From Candidatus Heimdallarchaeota archaeon (GTDB lineage Archaea; Asgardarchaeota; Heimdallarchaeia; Heimdallarchaeales; Kariarchaeaceae): DNA of 48,144 bases. Position 1 is the first letter of the stretch. The number at the start of each line of letters is the position of its first letter. The notes below the pieces were generated by a model. It did no database searches. It worked only from the letters and a program-made list of their open reading frames with translations, and was not told the origin of the DNA. The stretch is taken from assembly GCA_015522385.1 (NCBI GenBank), contig WAMJ01000252.1, forward strand, positions 1-48,144, written 5' to 3'. Below, piece after piece: positions 32,794-41,450 of this stretch. The position numbers and the translations under genes were made by a program.

Positions 32794-33687
32794 TCAGTCT
32801 TTAACAATTCCAGGTCGGTCAATCTGGAAGAACCCTTCCTTCTCCATGATCAGGATTATGTACAATTGATGGATGTAATTCTTCGCATTGAGGTTGAGGA
32901 GATGAGAGACGGAGGGGGCTTTCATTTCCTCAAGAATTTGTAAATAGGTATCAACAATTTGAAAATCATCACTTCGGAGCACGTGGGAGAGCCTCTCTTT
33001 GAGGTACTGTAGAGAGACATTATCCTTAAGCATAACGTAAACCTCATGTGATGCGAGGATGGTTCTCACAAACTCCCTGTCAAAATTTTGAACCTCGTAC
33101 TTATGCCTCTCGCATATGTAGTCCAGAACCTCCAATAAGTTTCCGAGGTGTGAGGGGGGGAGAATCTCCAAGGTGTCGACGAAGAACTGGAACCACTCGG
33201 TGAGGTGAGGACCTACGATCTTCTTACTTTTGTAGAACTTGAGCTCGATTCCTTCAAAAGTAGATGTTTGAGTGAAAAGTGGATCCTCCGACTCATCGAT
33301 ATCACCTACAATAATAGTCATCTGGAGCATACTACTGTCAAGAATAAGACGGAGGTCATGATTCTCGAAATGCGTAATGCGTATAGTTATTGCGTCATCC
33401 TGATTCTTCTTCAAACTTGGCATGGGTATGCTGTAAGCATTCATCACTTTGTACTCGGGAATTTTTAGAAGCTCCTGAGACCTGATATTATAATCAGCGT
33501 CTATCGAAAGATTGACTGCCTCAATCTGAGAATCCTTGCACTTGTGTATGTCCGAGAAGAGCCGGAGACCATTCGGACTTAGGGACAACAATCGCTCATG
33601 CTCTGCCATATCAAGATTCAGAATCCTCTGTTTCGAGCAGTAAGTACAAAAGTACTTTGTCATCCTCACATTATTTTCACTCAACAT
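32794..33687 (-). CDS. Unrecognised protein with N-terminal Cys motif, next to cluster B
   Basis: A 297-residue soluble protein. The first 60 residues hold FCTYCSKQ and a HKCK pair, which may bind zinc, then an NLSIDADYNIRSQ strand. The rest alternates beta strands (ITIRITHFENHDLRLILD, MTIIVGDI) and long charged helices. I do not recognise the family. It is convergent with cheC of cluster B, with 101 bp between the stops. A TATA box at 33716-33724 (minus) lies about 32 nt before the ATG at 33687, supporting a leaderless start. Confidence 0.55.
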   Translation of the reverse strand: MLSENNVRMTKYFCTYCSKQRILNLDMAEHERLLSLSPNGLRLFSDIHKCKDSQIEAVNLSIDADYNIRSQELLKIPEYKVMNAYSIPMPSLKKNQDDAITIRITHFENHDLRLILDSSMLQMTIIVGDIDESEDPLFTQTSTFEGIELKFYKSKKIVGPHLTEWFQFFVDTLEILPPSHLGNLLEVLDYICERHKYEVQNFDREFVRTILASHEVYVMLKDNVSLQYLKERLSHVLRSDDFQIVDTYLQILEEMKAPSVSHLLNLNAKNYIHQLYIILIMEKEGFFQIDRPGIVKD

Positions 33688-33747
33688 TTCGATGTAAGTT
33701 AATTCTCTTTGTAGCTATATAAGATTTCTCTTCTCTGCTGTAGTTGC

Positions 33748-34794
33748 TCACAATTCGTTGAGAAAATGCATCATTGTCGGAATAACTTCCCTCAGAGCCA
33801 CGACTTTGTGAGCTATATTGGACTCAATTACCGACTTGTTCATACCGTACACAGGAGTATCCTCTTGTCGGAGTGCTATGACTCTACCACCAAGCTTTCG
33901 CACGATCCTCGATCCCTCACGACCATCAGACCCCATACCTGACAGGATAATGGATATGACATTTGAAGAGTAGACACGGACGGCGGAAAAGATTGTAACG
34001 TCAACGGATGGGCGGACAAAATTCACTGGTGGATCTTTGCGCAGTACGGTAACAATAGAGGATCCATTTTTCTCCAGCTCGAGATGGAACCCTCCAGGTG
34101 CGACATAGACCCTGTTTCCCACTAGAGTCTCCCTGTCCTTAGCAAGCCGTATGTCCTTACCCAGTGAGAAGTTCAACCTCTCCGCGAAGAGCTTGGAAAA
34201 TTGGTAGTTCATGTGCTGTACAACCAGCACAGGGGGAAAACGATCAGGGAGTTGGGAAAGAATCTGCCGGACCAGCTGTGGACCGCCTGCACTTGACCCA
34301 ATGACGACCACCGATTTGAGATTGAAACCTCTGGTCGGAACAGTTGTCTTTTCTGGTAATGATTTGTACGTGGTCTCCTCACCACTGAGTGATCTCTGGA
34401 TATTTGCTCGGAACGCATTGAGATTCAACTTGCACATAACCTTGATCCTGTAGGTGAAAAATGAGTGCCGTGAAGAACCAGAGGCCAACTCCTCAAGGCT
34501 GATATTGTCAACGATAGAGTACTCGAGGATCTGTAGGTGCTCGTCATTGACCACTGCACTCTCCTTTGTAAGAACGAGTATTGGGATCACCTTCTCCCTC
34601 AGAAGCTGTGGAATAAGGGAGATCCCATCACCCTTGAAATCGGAGGATATCACAACCAGATCAAAACTGTCAAGAGGAGGGATAGTATCCCTCTTCCCGA
34701 GACTGACAGCTCTGAGTTGAGGATCATCGCGAAGTATGGATTCTACCAGATCCTTGTCATTGTCTGCTTGTAGTGCGGTAAGTATTCGGTACAT
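33748..34794 (-). CDS. cheB: CheB-like protein-glutamate methylesterase with degraded receiver
   Basis: A 348-residue protein. The C-terminal methylesterase domain (about 160-348) has the full catalytic triad: S168 in GSSAGG, H194 in VQHMN and D290 in GMGSDG. It would remove methyl groups from receptors. The N-terminal 120 residues have the length of a receiver domain but lack the expected residues: no D-D pair (ALQADN) and DLVVISSDFKGDG where the phospho-aspartate motif should be. Its activity may therefore not depend on CheA phosphorylation. GAGGGG lies close upstream of the ATG. It lies 16 bp downstream of the second receptor gene in one operon; no CheR is in the window. Confidence 0.9.
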   Translation of the reverse strand: MYRILTALQADNDKDLVESILRDDPQLRAVSLGKRDTIPPLDSFDLVVISSDFKGDGISLIPQLLREKVIPILVLTKESAVVNDEHLQILEYSIVDNISLEELASGSSRHSFFTYRIKVMCKLNLNAFRANIQRSLSGEETTYKSLPEKTTVPTRGFNLKSVVVIGSSAGGPQLVRQILSQLPDRFPPVLVVQHMNYQFSKLFAERLNFSLGKDIRLAKDRETLVGNRVYVAPGGFHLELEKNGSSIVTVLRKDPPVNFVRPSVDVTIFSAVRVYSSNVISIILSGMGSDGREGSRIVRKLGGRVIALRQEDTPVYGMNKSVIESNIAHKVVALREVIPTMMHFLNEL

Positions 34795-34810
34795 TGGGCC
34801 CCTCTAAAGA

Positions 34811-35992
34811 TTAGTTATAGTCTTTATCGAGAAGCTTAGTTAAATTGTTTTCCTCCATGTATTGGAGAATGTTGTTAGCCATTTCAGCGAGGTGATCAGT
34901 TGACTGATTGAGTTCCTCCATTGCAGAAGTCATCTCCTCTGCAACTGAGGCAACTTCCTCCGACGATGCAGCGGTTTCTTCAGAGAGTGCGGAGATGTCT
35001 TCGATCTTATCTCTGATTGTAGAGAAAGTGGACTGTAGAGTCTCAGATACAATGTGTGAGACAGATATGATATTCTCCGCTGCAGCCTTGGATTCTTCTG
35101 AAAGCTTCCGTACATTATTAGCAACGACTGTGAAACCCCTACCGTAATCCCCAGCTCGGGATGCCTCAATCCCTGCGTTAAGGGCTAGGATATTCGTCTG
35201 CAGAGCGATCTGTGAGACCACTTGGGAGTTGGTCGTGATCTGCTCAATAACTTTGTTGATCGTCTTGTCTAGAAGTGCGATCTTCTCGAAAATCTCTTGG
35301 ACGTGGTGAGCCTGCTGATTGGCGACCTCAGCCATGTTCTGGCTTGATGAAGCCACTTCTTCGGAGGAGGCAGAGATGTCTGTGGAGATGGCACTTAGCT
35401 GCTTAGTGGATGAGATAATAGCATCGGTAGCGTTGAGGTTGCTGACCAGTGCACCCGTCTCCATTATAACTTGGTTCAGGCTTTTGAACAGTTCACCGAA
35501 TATAGGGTCACCGAGCTGGTTCTTGTCCTCAATGCGATGATTATAATCTCCAGATGAAAGTGCCTGCACACTGTCTGCCACAACAATGAGTTTGTCTGTG
35601 GTGTCGAAAAGAGTGAGGAAGAAAACAGATAGGCCGATTACTGCAAGTAATACGAATCTAACAACTAGTGAAAGATCTATGTCATTAACATTTAGTGAGT
35701 AGAAGAACATCCCGAGGATCATTGCAAGTACGTAGAAATGGTTGGCAACCTTCATACGGTAGTCATAGTACCCGAAGTAGATTCGAAATCCAATGAGGAA
35801 AACCACACCAGGAATTAGTGCATAGAAGAAGTACAGCCATTCGTTCTTTGTTCGGTTGAACAGGATATCCACGTTAAACAGAAGTGCGATGACCACTGGG
35901 GTGAAAGCGTAGAGATATCCTGTCAACTCCAGTATTCTGAGGATATTGAGGTAGGAGGAATTCAGTTTTAACGAAGCAGGGTTAGAGCTCAT
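34811..35992 (-). CDS. Receptor with multipass membrane N-terminus and methyl-accepting domain
   Basis: A 393-residue chemoreceptor without any Cache or other extracellular domain. The first 130 residues form about four membrane helices ([61 protein letters not shown]), followed by a short HAMP-like stretch and the coiled-coil signalling domain. The tip [27 protein letters not shown] is canonical, unlike the cluster A receptor. Such receptors may sense membrane state, redox or light. The ATG at 35992 is about 30 nt from AAGTTATAACC at 36018-36028. CheB is next in the operon. Confidence 0.9.
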   Translation of the reverse strand: MSSNPASLKLNSSYLNILRILELTGYLYAFTPVVIALLFNVDILFNRTKNEWLYFFYALIPGVVFLIGFRIYFGYYDYRMKVANHFYVLAMILGMFFYSLNVNDIDLSLVVRFVLLAVIGLSVFFLTLFDTTDKLIVVADSVQALSSGDYNHRIEDKNQLGDPIFGELFKSLNQVIMETGALVSNLNATDAIISSTKQLSAISTDISASSEEVASSSQNMAEVANQQAHHVQEIFEKIALLDKTINKVIEQITTNSQVVSQIALQTNILALNAGIEASRAGDYGRGFTVVANNVRKLSEESKAAAENIISVSHIVSETLQSTFSTIRDKIEDISALSEETAASSEEVASVAEEMTSAMEELNQSTDHLAEMANNILQYMEENNLTKLLDKDYN

Positions 35993-36398
35993 ATGATGTA
36001 AAGTTTACGAAGTATAGGTTATAACTTTTTGGGAGTGTATGTGTGATTCTGTTCAGACCTGTGTGAAAAGATTTTCTCATTAAAATACCTATATTTACCC
36101 CGTAAATGCCATAGAGTTTAGAAGGTAGTATAAAATTATGAGGAGGCATATGGAATATTAACATTCGATTGGTCAGGAAGAAAAGCAATGTTGACATGAT
36201 TACTCTGGAAAATAGTCAATTGTATCAGAGTATCAAGTGAGAAAAGGAGAAAAGAATAAGGTTCAAGATCCACTGGTTTGAAGTAACAAGAGCATGACAG
36301 TTTCTCACAAAGATACTGAGTACATAAACGGGAGAAATGGTTGTATCACCACATGCAAACCGATATAAATTTTAACGTACGTGTGTCTATATTATTTA
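35993..36398. other. Divergent promoter region
   Basis: A 406-bp AT-rich spacer between the membrane receptor (minus) and a secreted zinc-ribbon protein (plus). It contains the minus TATA at 36018-36028 and the plus TATAAA at 36364-36369. Short open frames here have no ribosome site and I do not count them as genes. Confidence 0.5.
36364..36369 (+). promoter_or_regulatory. TATA box of the zinc-ribbon membrane protein gene
   Basis: TATAAA about 30-35 nt before the GTG at 36399, which supports that GTG as the leaderless start rather than the GTG at 36381. Confidence 0.5.
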
Positions 36399-37187
36399 GT
36401 GAAAATAAGAACCAAAGTAATCTTACTATTCCTCCTACTAGGAATGATGGTGACACAAGTATCGGCGCAAACTTCATCCCAGTTGGAATTGACCAATAAC
36501 AACTCACAGGTTGAGCTGTACTTCTCCCAACTCAATTTCACCAAATCGGATGGAACATACCCAATTATCGTTGGTCTGGAGCTTGTGTCCTTAGGGTCTG
36601 GTGTCAGTGAGATATATGACATAATCCTCGATGTCAAGATGGAGTCCCAGGACTATTTCGAGCTAGGGCAGGTGTCATTCCTTGATAGATCAACTGATTC
36701 CCTCTCAAACAAGGGGGACAAGGTGGAAACACAGTATACATTTACAATGAAAGGAGCAAGCAGAGGGAGTTATACCATAAGCGCAAAGGTTACTCTGACC
36801 GAGAGAGTCGGTTCGGTAGATGTGGAATACAAATCTGCATGGAGAAGCCTTGTGAACTTGAACTATATACCCCCGGCATCCACCGTATCAGAGGAAGATT
36901 TGAGTGTCAGTGAAGGCGTTGTGGTAGGTTCAGATAGCCTCGTGAGTCTCAACACCATAGTCGTATTTGCCCTGATTGGAAGCGTGTTTGCCGGTTTGTA
37001 CTTTATCTTCAAGGAGAAGATCAGAGTTGGAGACACTACCATGAAATACAATGACTCACCGAAGGCCATGGACACAAAACCTTTGGGGAAGATAAACAAG
37101 GTGCCAATCCTTGCCTGTCCCCACTGTGGGACAAAGTGTGATGACGGAGATATGTTCTGTCCTAACTGTGGATCGAAATTGGCATGA
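36399..37187 (+). CDS. Signal-anchored ectodomain with TM helix and C-terminal zinc ribbon
   Basis: A 262-residue protein. A signal peptide (VILLFLLLGMMVTQVSAQ) precedes a beta-rich extracellular region of about 160 residues with serine- and threonine-rich strands, then a membrane helix (about 190-210) and a cytoplasmic zinc ribbon CPHCGTKC...CPNCG. The two CxxC pairs suggest zinc binding inside the cell. The function is unknown. The GTG at 36399 is favoured over the upstream GTG at 36381 by the TATA spacing. The same extracellular domain-helix-zinc layout recurs in the FKBP gene at 43680. Confidence 0.65.
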   Translation: MKIRTKVILLFLLLGMMVTQVSAQTSSQLELTNNNSQVELYFSQLNFTKSDGTYPIIVGLELVSLGSGVSEIYDIILDVKMESQDYFELGQVSFLDRSTDSLSNKGDKVETQYTFTMKGASRGSYTISAKVTLTERVGSVDVEYKSAWRSLVNLNYIPPASTVSEEDLSVSEGVVVGSDSLVSLNTIVVFALIGSVFAGLYFIFKEKIRVGDTTMKYNDSPKAMDTKPLGKINKVPILACPHCGTKCDDGDMFCPNCGSKLA

Positions 37188-37270
37188 CCTGCCAAAATAT
37201 GATAATAATTATAGCAAATTGAGATCATGCGATCAAAAGCTTTTAGATTAAACAACAGAGATTCATAGCT

Positions 37271-37732
37271 ATGAACACCCTAGAGCCAATTGAGAGATAC
37301 AGGAGAGGAGAATTGAACTGTGCACAAGCGACAGTAGCGTCCATCCTAGGGAAATATAGCGACATCGACAGCGACACGATCACTCATACATTCACCCTAC
37401 TTGGAAATGGAGTGACAAAGACCGGGACATGCGGGATACTTCTTGGGAGTCTTGCAGCCTTGGGGAAGATTCTGACAGATCAGGGACTGGAGGAGGAGGA
37501 GCTTAAACAGGTGTACAGTGAGGTAACCGAGGAGTTCCTAAAGAAGTTCAACGCCCACGAGTGCAACAAGATTCTCAGGGTGCACGAGGACGAGACCATA
37601 GACTTCCGATCGGAGGAAATAATTCAGCAGTGCTCACCCCGGATGGAAGAGATAATCGAGGAGGTTGCGAAGATTATAGATTTCAAGACTAATCCAGCCA
37701 TACCAATTATGAGAAGATTCAGCTTACACTAA
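37271..37732 (+). CDS. C_GCAxxG_C_C family redox-type protein
   Basis: A 153-residue soluble protein with the spaced cysteines of the C_GCAxxG_C_C family: LNCAQATV near residue 17, TGTCGILLGSLAALG, HECNKIL and QCSPRME. The family is predicted to bind metal or act in redox chemistry, with the exact role unknown. The ATG is well placed after TTTAGATTAAAC. It stands alone and is convergent with the HEAT-like gene. Confidence 0.75.
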   Translation: MNTLEPIERYRRGELNCAQATVASILGKYSDIDSDTITHTFTLLGNGVTKTGTCGILLGSLAALGKILTDQGLEEEELKQVYSEVTEEFLKKFNAHECNKILRVHEDETIDFRSEEIIQQCSPRMEEIIEEVAKIIDFKTNPAIPIMRRFSLH

Positions 37733-37755
37733 CAATGTCATGAATATATAAGGGA

Positions 37756-38547
37756 TCAGACCAAGATGAACTGTGTCTCGTCATCATCTTTCTTGAAGGT
37801 GAAATAGGCCGGAACCACAAGGTTGTGCAAAGATCTATAGATATCGGGATCGTAGTCCCACTTATTTATCAGTGAGATCAGGTACCTCGTGATGAACTCA
37901 GGATAGGCCTTAGCGGATGGCAGATCCTTCTTCCTTGCATTGGACAGGACATTTCTGAGCAACGATCCATCGTCTTTCATCTCATAAGTCGATCGAATAA
38001 GATAGTGGATCAATGGGGTTGCATACGCCATCATAGTCTCCTGATCCATTCCCTTGAGCCCTTCAAACCATACCATGTACGCAAGTCGGCGTAGCAGTAG
38101 ATCCTTGCTCTCCGCGATCTTAAGCGCACGGTCGAGGATCGTTTCATCCACAGTACCCATCAAAGCTTCAAGAATGGCATAGACCAAGTCGCCTTCTGCA
38201 CGATCGAGGTAGCTCTTTAGCATCTCTTCTCTGGTTGAGATGTCGAAAACTTCCAAGACCTCGGTCACGGCAAGCCTCTCGATCAACTCCGCTTCCTTGA
38301 ATCTCTTTTGGAGGACAATGAGGTGTGATGACTTCTCCTCTGAATCCGCGAGGATAAGCTTGAGCGATCTTACAGCAGCATTACGCAAAAGTGTGTCCTC
38401 GTTTGAGAGGAACGGGATTAACAACTCGACAACCGAATCGTCGCCAAGACTCCCCAGTAGGAGAATAGAGTTGTACACAGGTACCTTAGCAGGATCATTC
38501 ACCTTCTTCTTGGCGAGGAATTTCCAGATCTTTTCCATGAGACTCAT
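37756..38547 (-). CDS. HEAT-like repeat protein
   Basis: A 263-residue all-helical protein with repeated HEAT-like pairs (SLGDDSVVELLIPFLSNEDTLLRNAAVRSL and YAILEALMGTVDETILDRAL), a scaffold for protein binding. It is the last gene of the four-gene AAA+/VWA operon, overlapping the preceding stop by 4 bp (ATGA). Its role is likely to position a partner of the ATPase-VWA complex. Confidence 0.75.
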   Translation of the reverse strand: MSLMEKIWKFLAKKKVNDPAKVPVYNSILLLGSLGDDSVVELLIPFLSNEDTLLRNAAVRSLKLILADSEEKSSHLIVLQKRFKEAELIERLAVTEVLEVFDISTREEMLKSYLDRAEGDLVYAILEALMGTVDETILDRALKIAESKDLLLRRLAYMVWFEGLKGMDQETMMAYATPLIHYLIRSTYEMKDDGSLLRNVLSNARKKDLPSAKAYPEFITRYLISLINKWDYDPDIYRSLHNLVVPAYFTFKKDDDETQFILV

Positions 38548-40049
38548 TGTTTGACCTCCAGTTGTCTGAGCAGGTACTGTATTGCCCTGCGTTGTGGCTC
38601 GGACAGATTCTTGATATTTGAGTAGTCAGCACCGAGCTCGATTTTTCCTGTCTCCTCCCGCTCCTCGGAGAGGTATGCACCTCTCTTCTTGGTCACCTGC
38701 ACAGCCCTCGTGACAATTGGTAGATCGTACGGAGAGCGTGGGTAGTTGAAGCTGTTCTTCACTCCAAGATAGGATGCGACGTGCATCCCTGCGTACTTCT
38801 TGAAGACGATTACGTCAGGAAGACCTGGGAGGGGAGTTGCAAACTCTCCCTTCATGGCGACAAGGTGGTTACGCAGAACAATGAGCTGTTCCTGTCCAAC
38901 CGTGTCCTCCTGAATACTGTAGATAGCGACCTCCCTGTCTGAGAGGATCACCCTGCCGTGGTACTCCACGGTTGGTTTATCCAGTAGAAGCTGGGAGACT
39001 CTTGAGTACTTCCGTCTCTGGAGTTTCCCTACAAGGTCCGCAATTCTGTCAAAGTTAATTCCCCGTACTGGCCAGAGATCCGCCCAGTACCCCTCCTTGA
39101 ATCGATGCCAGACTACTGCCTCGTTGGAGAGCTTCTCCCTGAGGTTCTCAAGACGGGTCTTGGTCTCACCTCTTGACCAGTGCTTGATCAGCTCGTAGTC
39201 ATTCGGGAGTGAGCAGGCTATCTCGAAGATACTTCTGCCCTCATTCTCCTCAAGTTCGGTGTTCCACCTGAGGAACTCAGCTCCGATCTCACCGTAGGCC
39301 AGACCGAGATTGCTCTTCAGATGCGGTTTGATCTTGTCAGCGGTAAGCTCGTCCAGCGAGGTCAGGTACTCTCTGAGCACCCATGTCCCGAATCCGTGGA
39401 GAACCAGTTCCCAAATTGGAGCTTTCCGCTCGGTCTTGGCCCGCTTGAGCGTTATCTCCTTGATCTCCAGAAGGAAGTTGTAGAACACCGAGGTCTCCCT
39501 CATAGTGTCAGGAGGTACGTAGTAGTCCGCAAGGTCGTAACTGGCAAGAAGACGCAGGCTGGCGACGAAGTCTTGGAAGTACTGCCATGCCCAAGCAGAT
39601 CCCCTTTCCCGGACGAGCTCGTAGACATTATTATTGAAGAGCTCGCGTATGATAGCGTCGTACTTGAATATCTTGTCCCCTATGTCCGGGAGCTCCGATA
39701 CGGTCTTTTCGCAGAGAGCACTCATGGCCAGAAGCTGGACAAACTTCGCGGTTAGCGCATCTTCCGGGATCTTCGCCCTGCTACCTGGAAGATATATCCT
39801 GCTCTTTCTCCCCGCGAAGAAGAGCTCCCTGCCGTTGGGAACATAGTCCTGATCGATGATCTCCTTGAGTAATGTCACCTCGTTAGAGGAGATGACAGCA
39901 TTCGGCGTTCCCGCATTCATCGTCTGCAGGAGCACCGAGTCAAAGAGTGTGTCGTCGTAGAAGAAGTTGATGACATAATTCTCCGGAACGTACCCGAGAA
40001 ACTCTTCGAGGAACTTCCTCGCCTTATTGTAAGCTGATTCCACACTCAT
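38544..40049 (-). CDS. Unrecognised 501-residue protein of the AAA+/VWA operon
   Basis: A soluble 501-residue protein without signal or membrane helices. It is helical through residues 1-300 (FVQLLAMSALCEK, WQYFQDFVASLRLLASY), then has a beta-rich stretch (VEYHGRVILSDREVAIYSIQ) and a charged C-terminus. I do not recognise the family. It overlaps both neighbours by 4 bp (ATGA), so it should be made in fixed proportion with the VWA protein. It may be the substrate or adaptor of the ATPase. Confidence 0.65.
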   Translation of the reverse strand: MSVESAYNKARKFLEEFLGYVPENYVINFFYDDTLFDSVLLQTMNAGTPNAVISSNEVTLLKEIIDQDYVPNGRELFFAGRKSRIYLPGSRAKIPEDALTAKFVQLLAMSALCEKTVSELPDIGDKIFKYDAIIRELFNNNVYELVRERGSAWAWQYFQDFVASLRLLASYDLADYYVPPDTMRETSVFYNFLLEIKEITLKRAKTERKAPIWELVLHGFGTWVLREYLTSLDELTADKIKPHLKSNLGLAYGEIGAEFLRWNTELEENEGRSIFEIACSLPNDYELIKHWSRGETKTRLENLREKLSNEAVVWHRFKEGYWADLWPVRGINFDRIADLVGKLQRRKYSRVSQLLLDKPTVEYHGRVILSDREVAIYSIQEDTVGQEQLIVLRNHLVAMKGEFATPLPGLPDVIVFKKYAGMHVASYLGVKNSFNYPRSPYDLPIVTRAVQVTKKRGAYLSEEREETGKIELGADYSNIKNLSEPQRRAIQYLLRQLEVKQ

Positions 40050-41428
40050 CTCATCGTCTCCCTGATGATCTTTGCACCCAGCTTATCGACCTCTGTCGGA
40101 TCGATGAGGATGGGGCGCGTTATGCCCTTGAGCATCTCCTGAGTATCCTTGAAGAGGTTGCTCTCCCTGAACTTCTCGCGTGCCATAAGGAAGTAAGAGA
40201 TGTTCCACTCCCTGTCCTTTGATAACCGGAGGTAGTTGAAGTACTGATTGAGCTGCATCATGCACTCGATGCTGTCCGTATTGGTTGTCTTAGACTCCCG
40301 TTTGAAATACTCCTTGAGGAACTTGTCCCTGAATCCGGGTACCTTGCCCTCGAACGGTACATTCGGTCTCCCGTCAGTGAGCATGATGATCTGCACATCG
40401 TAGTCATTGTCCTTGTGGGCCTCCTTGACGTGCCTGACCACTGTGTTGAGGGCATGAACCAACCTCGTCTTACCCTTGGCCTCTGCTGCGAAGAGGAAGT
40501 CCTCGAGTTTCTTCTTGTCCTCAATGACGTAAGGAAGCTCCACAACTGGCACAAGGTGCATCTGGAAGCTATCGAATTCCCTGCGTTTCCTCCTATTCGT
40601 GAGGTTGTAGTAGTAGAAGAGTCCCAGTGAGGTCAATAGAGCACCGTCAAGGCGAGTAAGACCACCCGAGAACACACGCTTGCCCATGGACTGGCTGACA
40701 TCGACGATGAAGTACACCAGTGATAACCTGTCCTTGTTGACCACTCTGATATCCTGCTCCGCAATATCATTAGGGGGTACACGACCAGATCTCATCATGG
40801 CTGCCCGGTATGTCTTCTTAGCGAGAACCCTTCCCCTCGGACGATTGTCCACATCATCGACTGGTCGAAACGTCGCCTGTCTCATGAGGAATGAGCCAAG
40901 AGCACGCCCGATGACATCGAGCACATCACTCCGTTGTATGCGCTTCTTCCTCCCAAACTGATCCCTCACCTCGATGTCAGTGATCTCTTCCAGTTGGTTC
41001 ATGATTGACAGAGCCTTCTCAAGGGTACGCCCGTAGACCTCCTGCATGAGCTTGATGTGCTTCTGAATGAATTTTAGGATATCCTCCGCTGTGAGAAGCT
41101 TATCCTCGTTGACGAGCTCCAGTGCCTCGGGTAGCGTACGCTCCAGCATAAAGCGGTAGACCATCAACTGCTCCACCAACTCTTCCTCCCTCTCTGCTGA
41201 GAGAGCAGTCGTCTGAAGCATCTCACGGATGTTCAGAGAGGCCATCCGTGCATTTGACGCTAGCGCAAGGATCGTCCCTTCCCGAGAGGATCTCCCAAGG
41301 TGGGGATTCCTCCACTGCCGGAGGAGAGAGGCTGCATCCTGAAATTGCAGGATGAACTCGGTGGAACCGTAGTCCACCAGCGGATCTTGGTAGTGCGCGC
41401 GCGTCAACCATCGTATTCGGTGTGGCAT
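40046..41428 (-). CDS. VWA-domain protein, partner of AAA+ ATPase
   Basis: A 460-residue cytoplasmic protein. The first 230 residues are helical, and the C-terminal VWA domain (about 235-430) has the MIDAS residues DVSQSM at 243-248, a threonine in GKTRLV and an aspartate in LTDGRP. The pairing of AAA+ ATPase and soluble VWA protein is known from MoxR-VWA and YeaG-YeaH systems, where the pair remodels or controls other proteins. A ribosome site GGTGATAGG precedes the ATG, 22 bp after the ATPase stop. Confidence 0.88.
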   Translation of the reverse strand: MPHRIRWLTRAHYQDPLVDYGSTEFILQFQDAASLLRQWRNPHLGRSSREGTILALASNARMASLNIREMLQTTALSAEREEELVEQLMVYRFMLERTLPEALELVNEDKLLTAEDILKFIQKHIKLMQEVYGRTLEKALSIMNQLEEITDIEVRDQFGRKKRIQRSDVLDVIGRALGSFLMRQATFRPVDDVDNRPRGRVLAKKTYRAAMMRSGRVPPNDIAEQDIRVVNKDRLSLVYFIVDVSQSMGKRVFSGGLTRLDGALLTSLGLFYYYNLTNRRKRREFDSFQMHLVPVVELPYVIEDKKKLEDFLFAAEAKGKTRLVHALNTVVRHVKEAHKDNDYDVQIIMLTDGRPNVPFEGKVPGFRDKFLKEYFKRESKTTNTDSIECMMQLNQYFNYLRLSKDREWNISYFLMAREKFRESNLFKDTQEMLKGITRPILIDPTEVDKLGAKIIRETMR

Positions 41429-41450
41429 TTCCTATCACCAATAAGTTCCC

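Noticed and set aside
36000..36197. 71-codon minus-strand ORF between the receptor and zinc-ribbon genes
   Set aside because: No ribosome site or TATA and a composition typical of AT-rich non-coding DNA.
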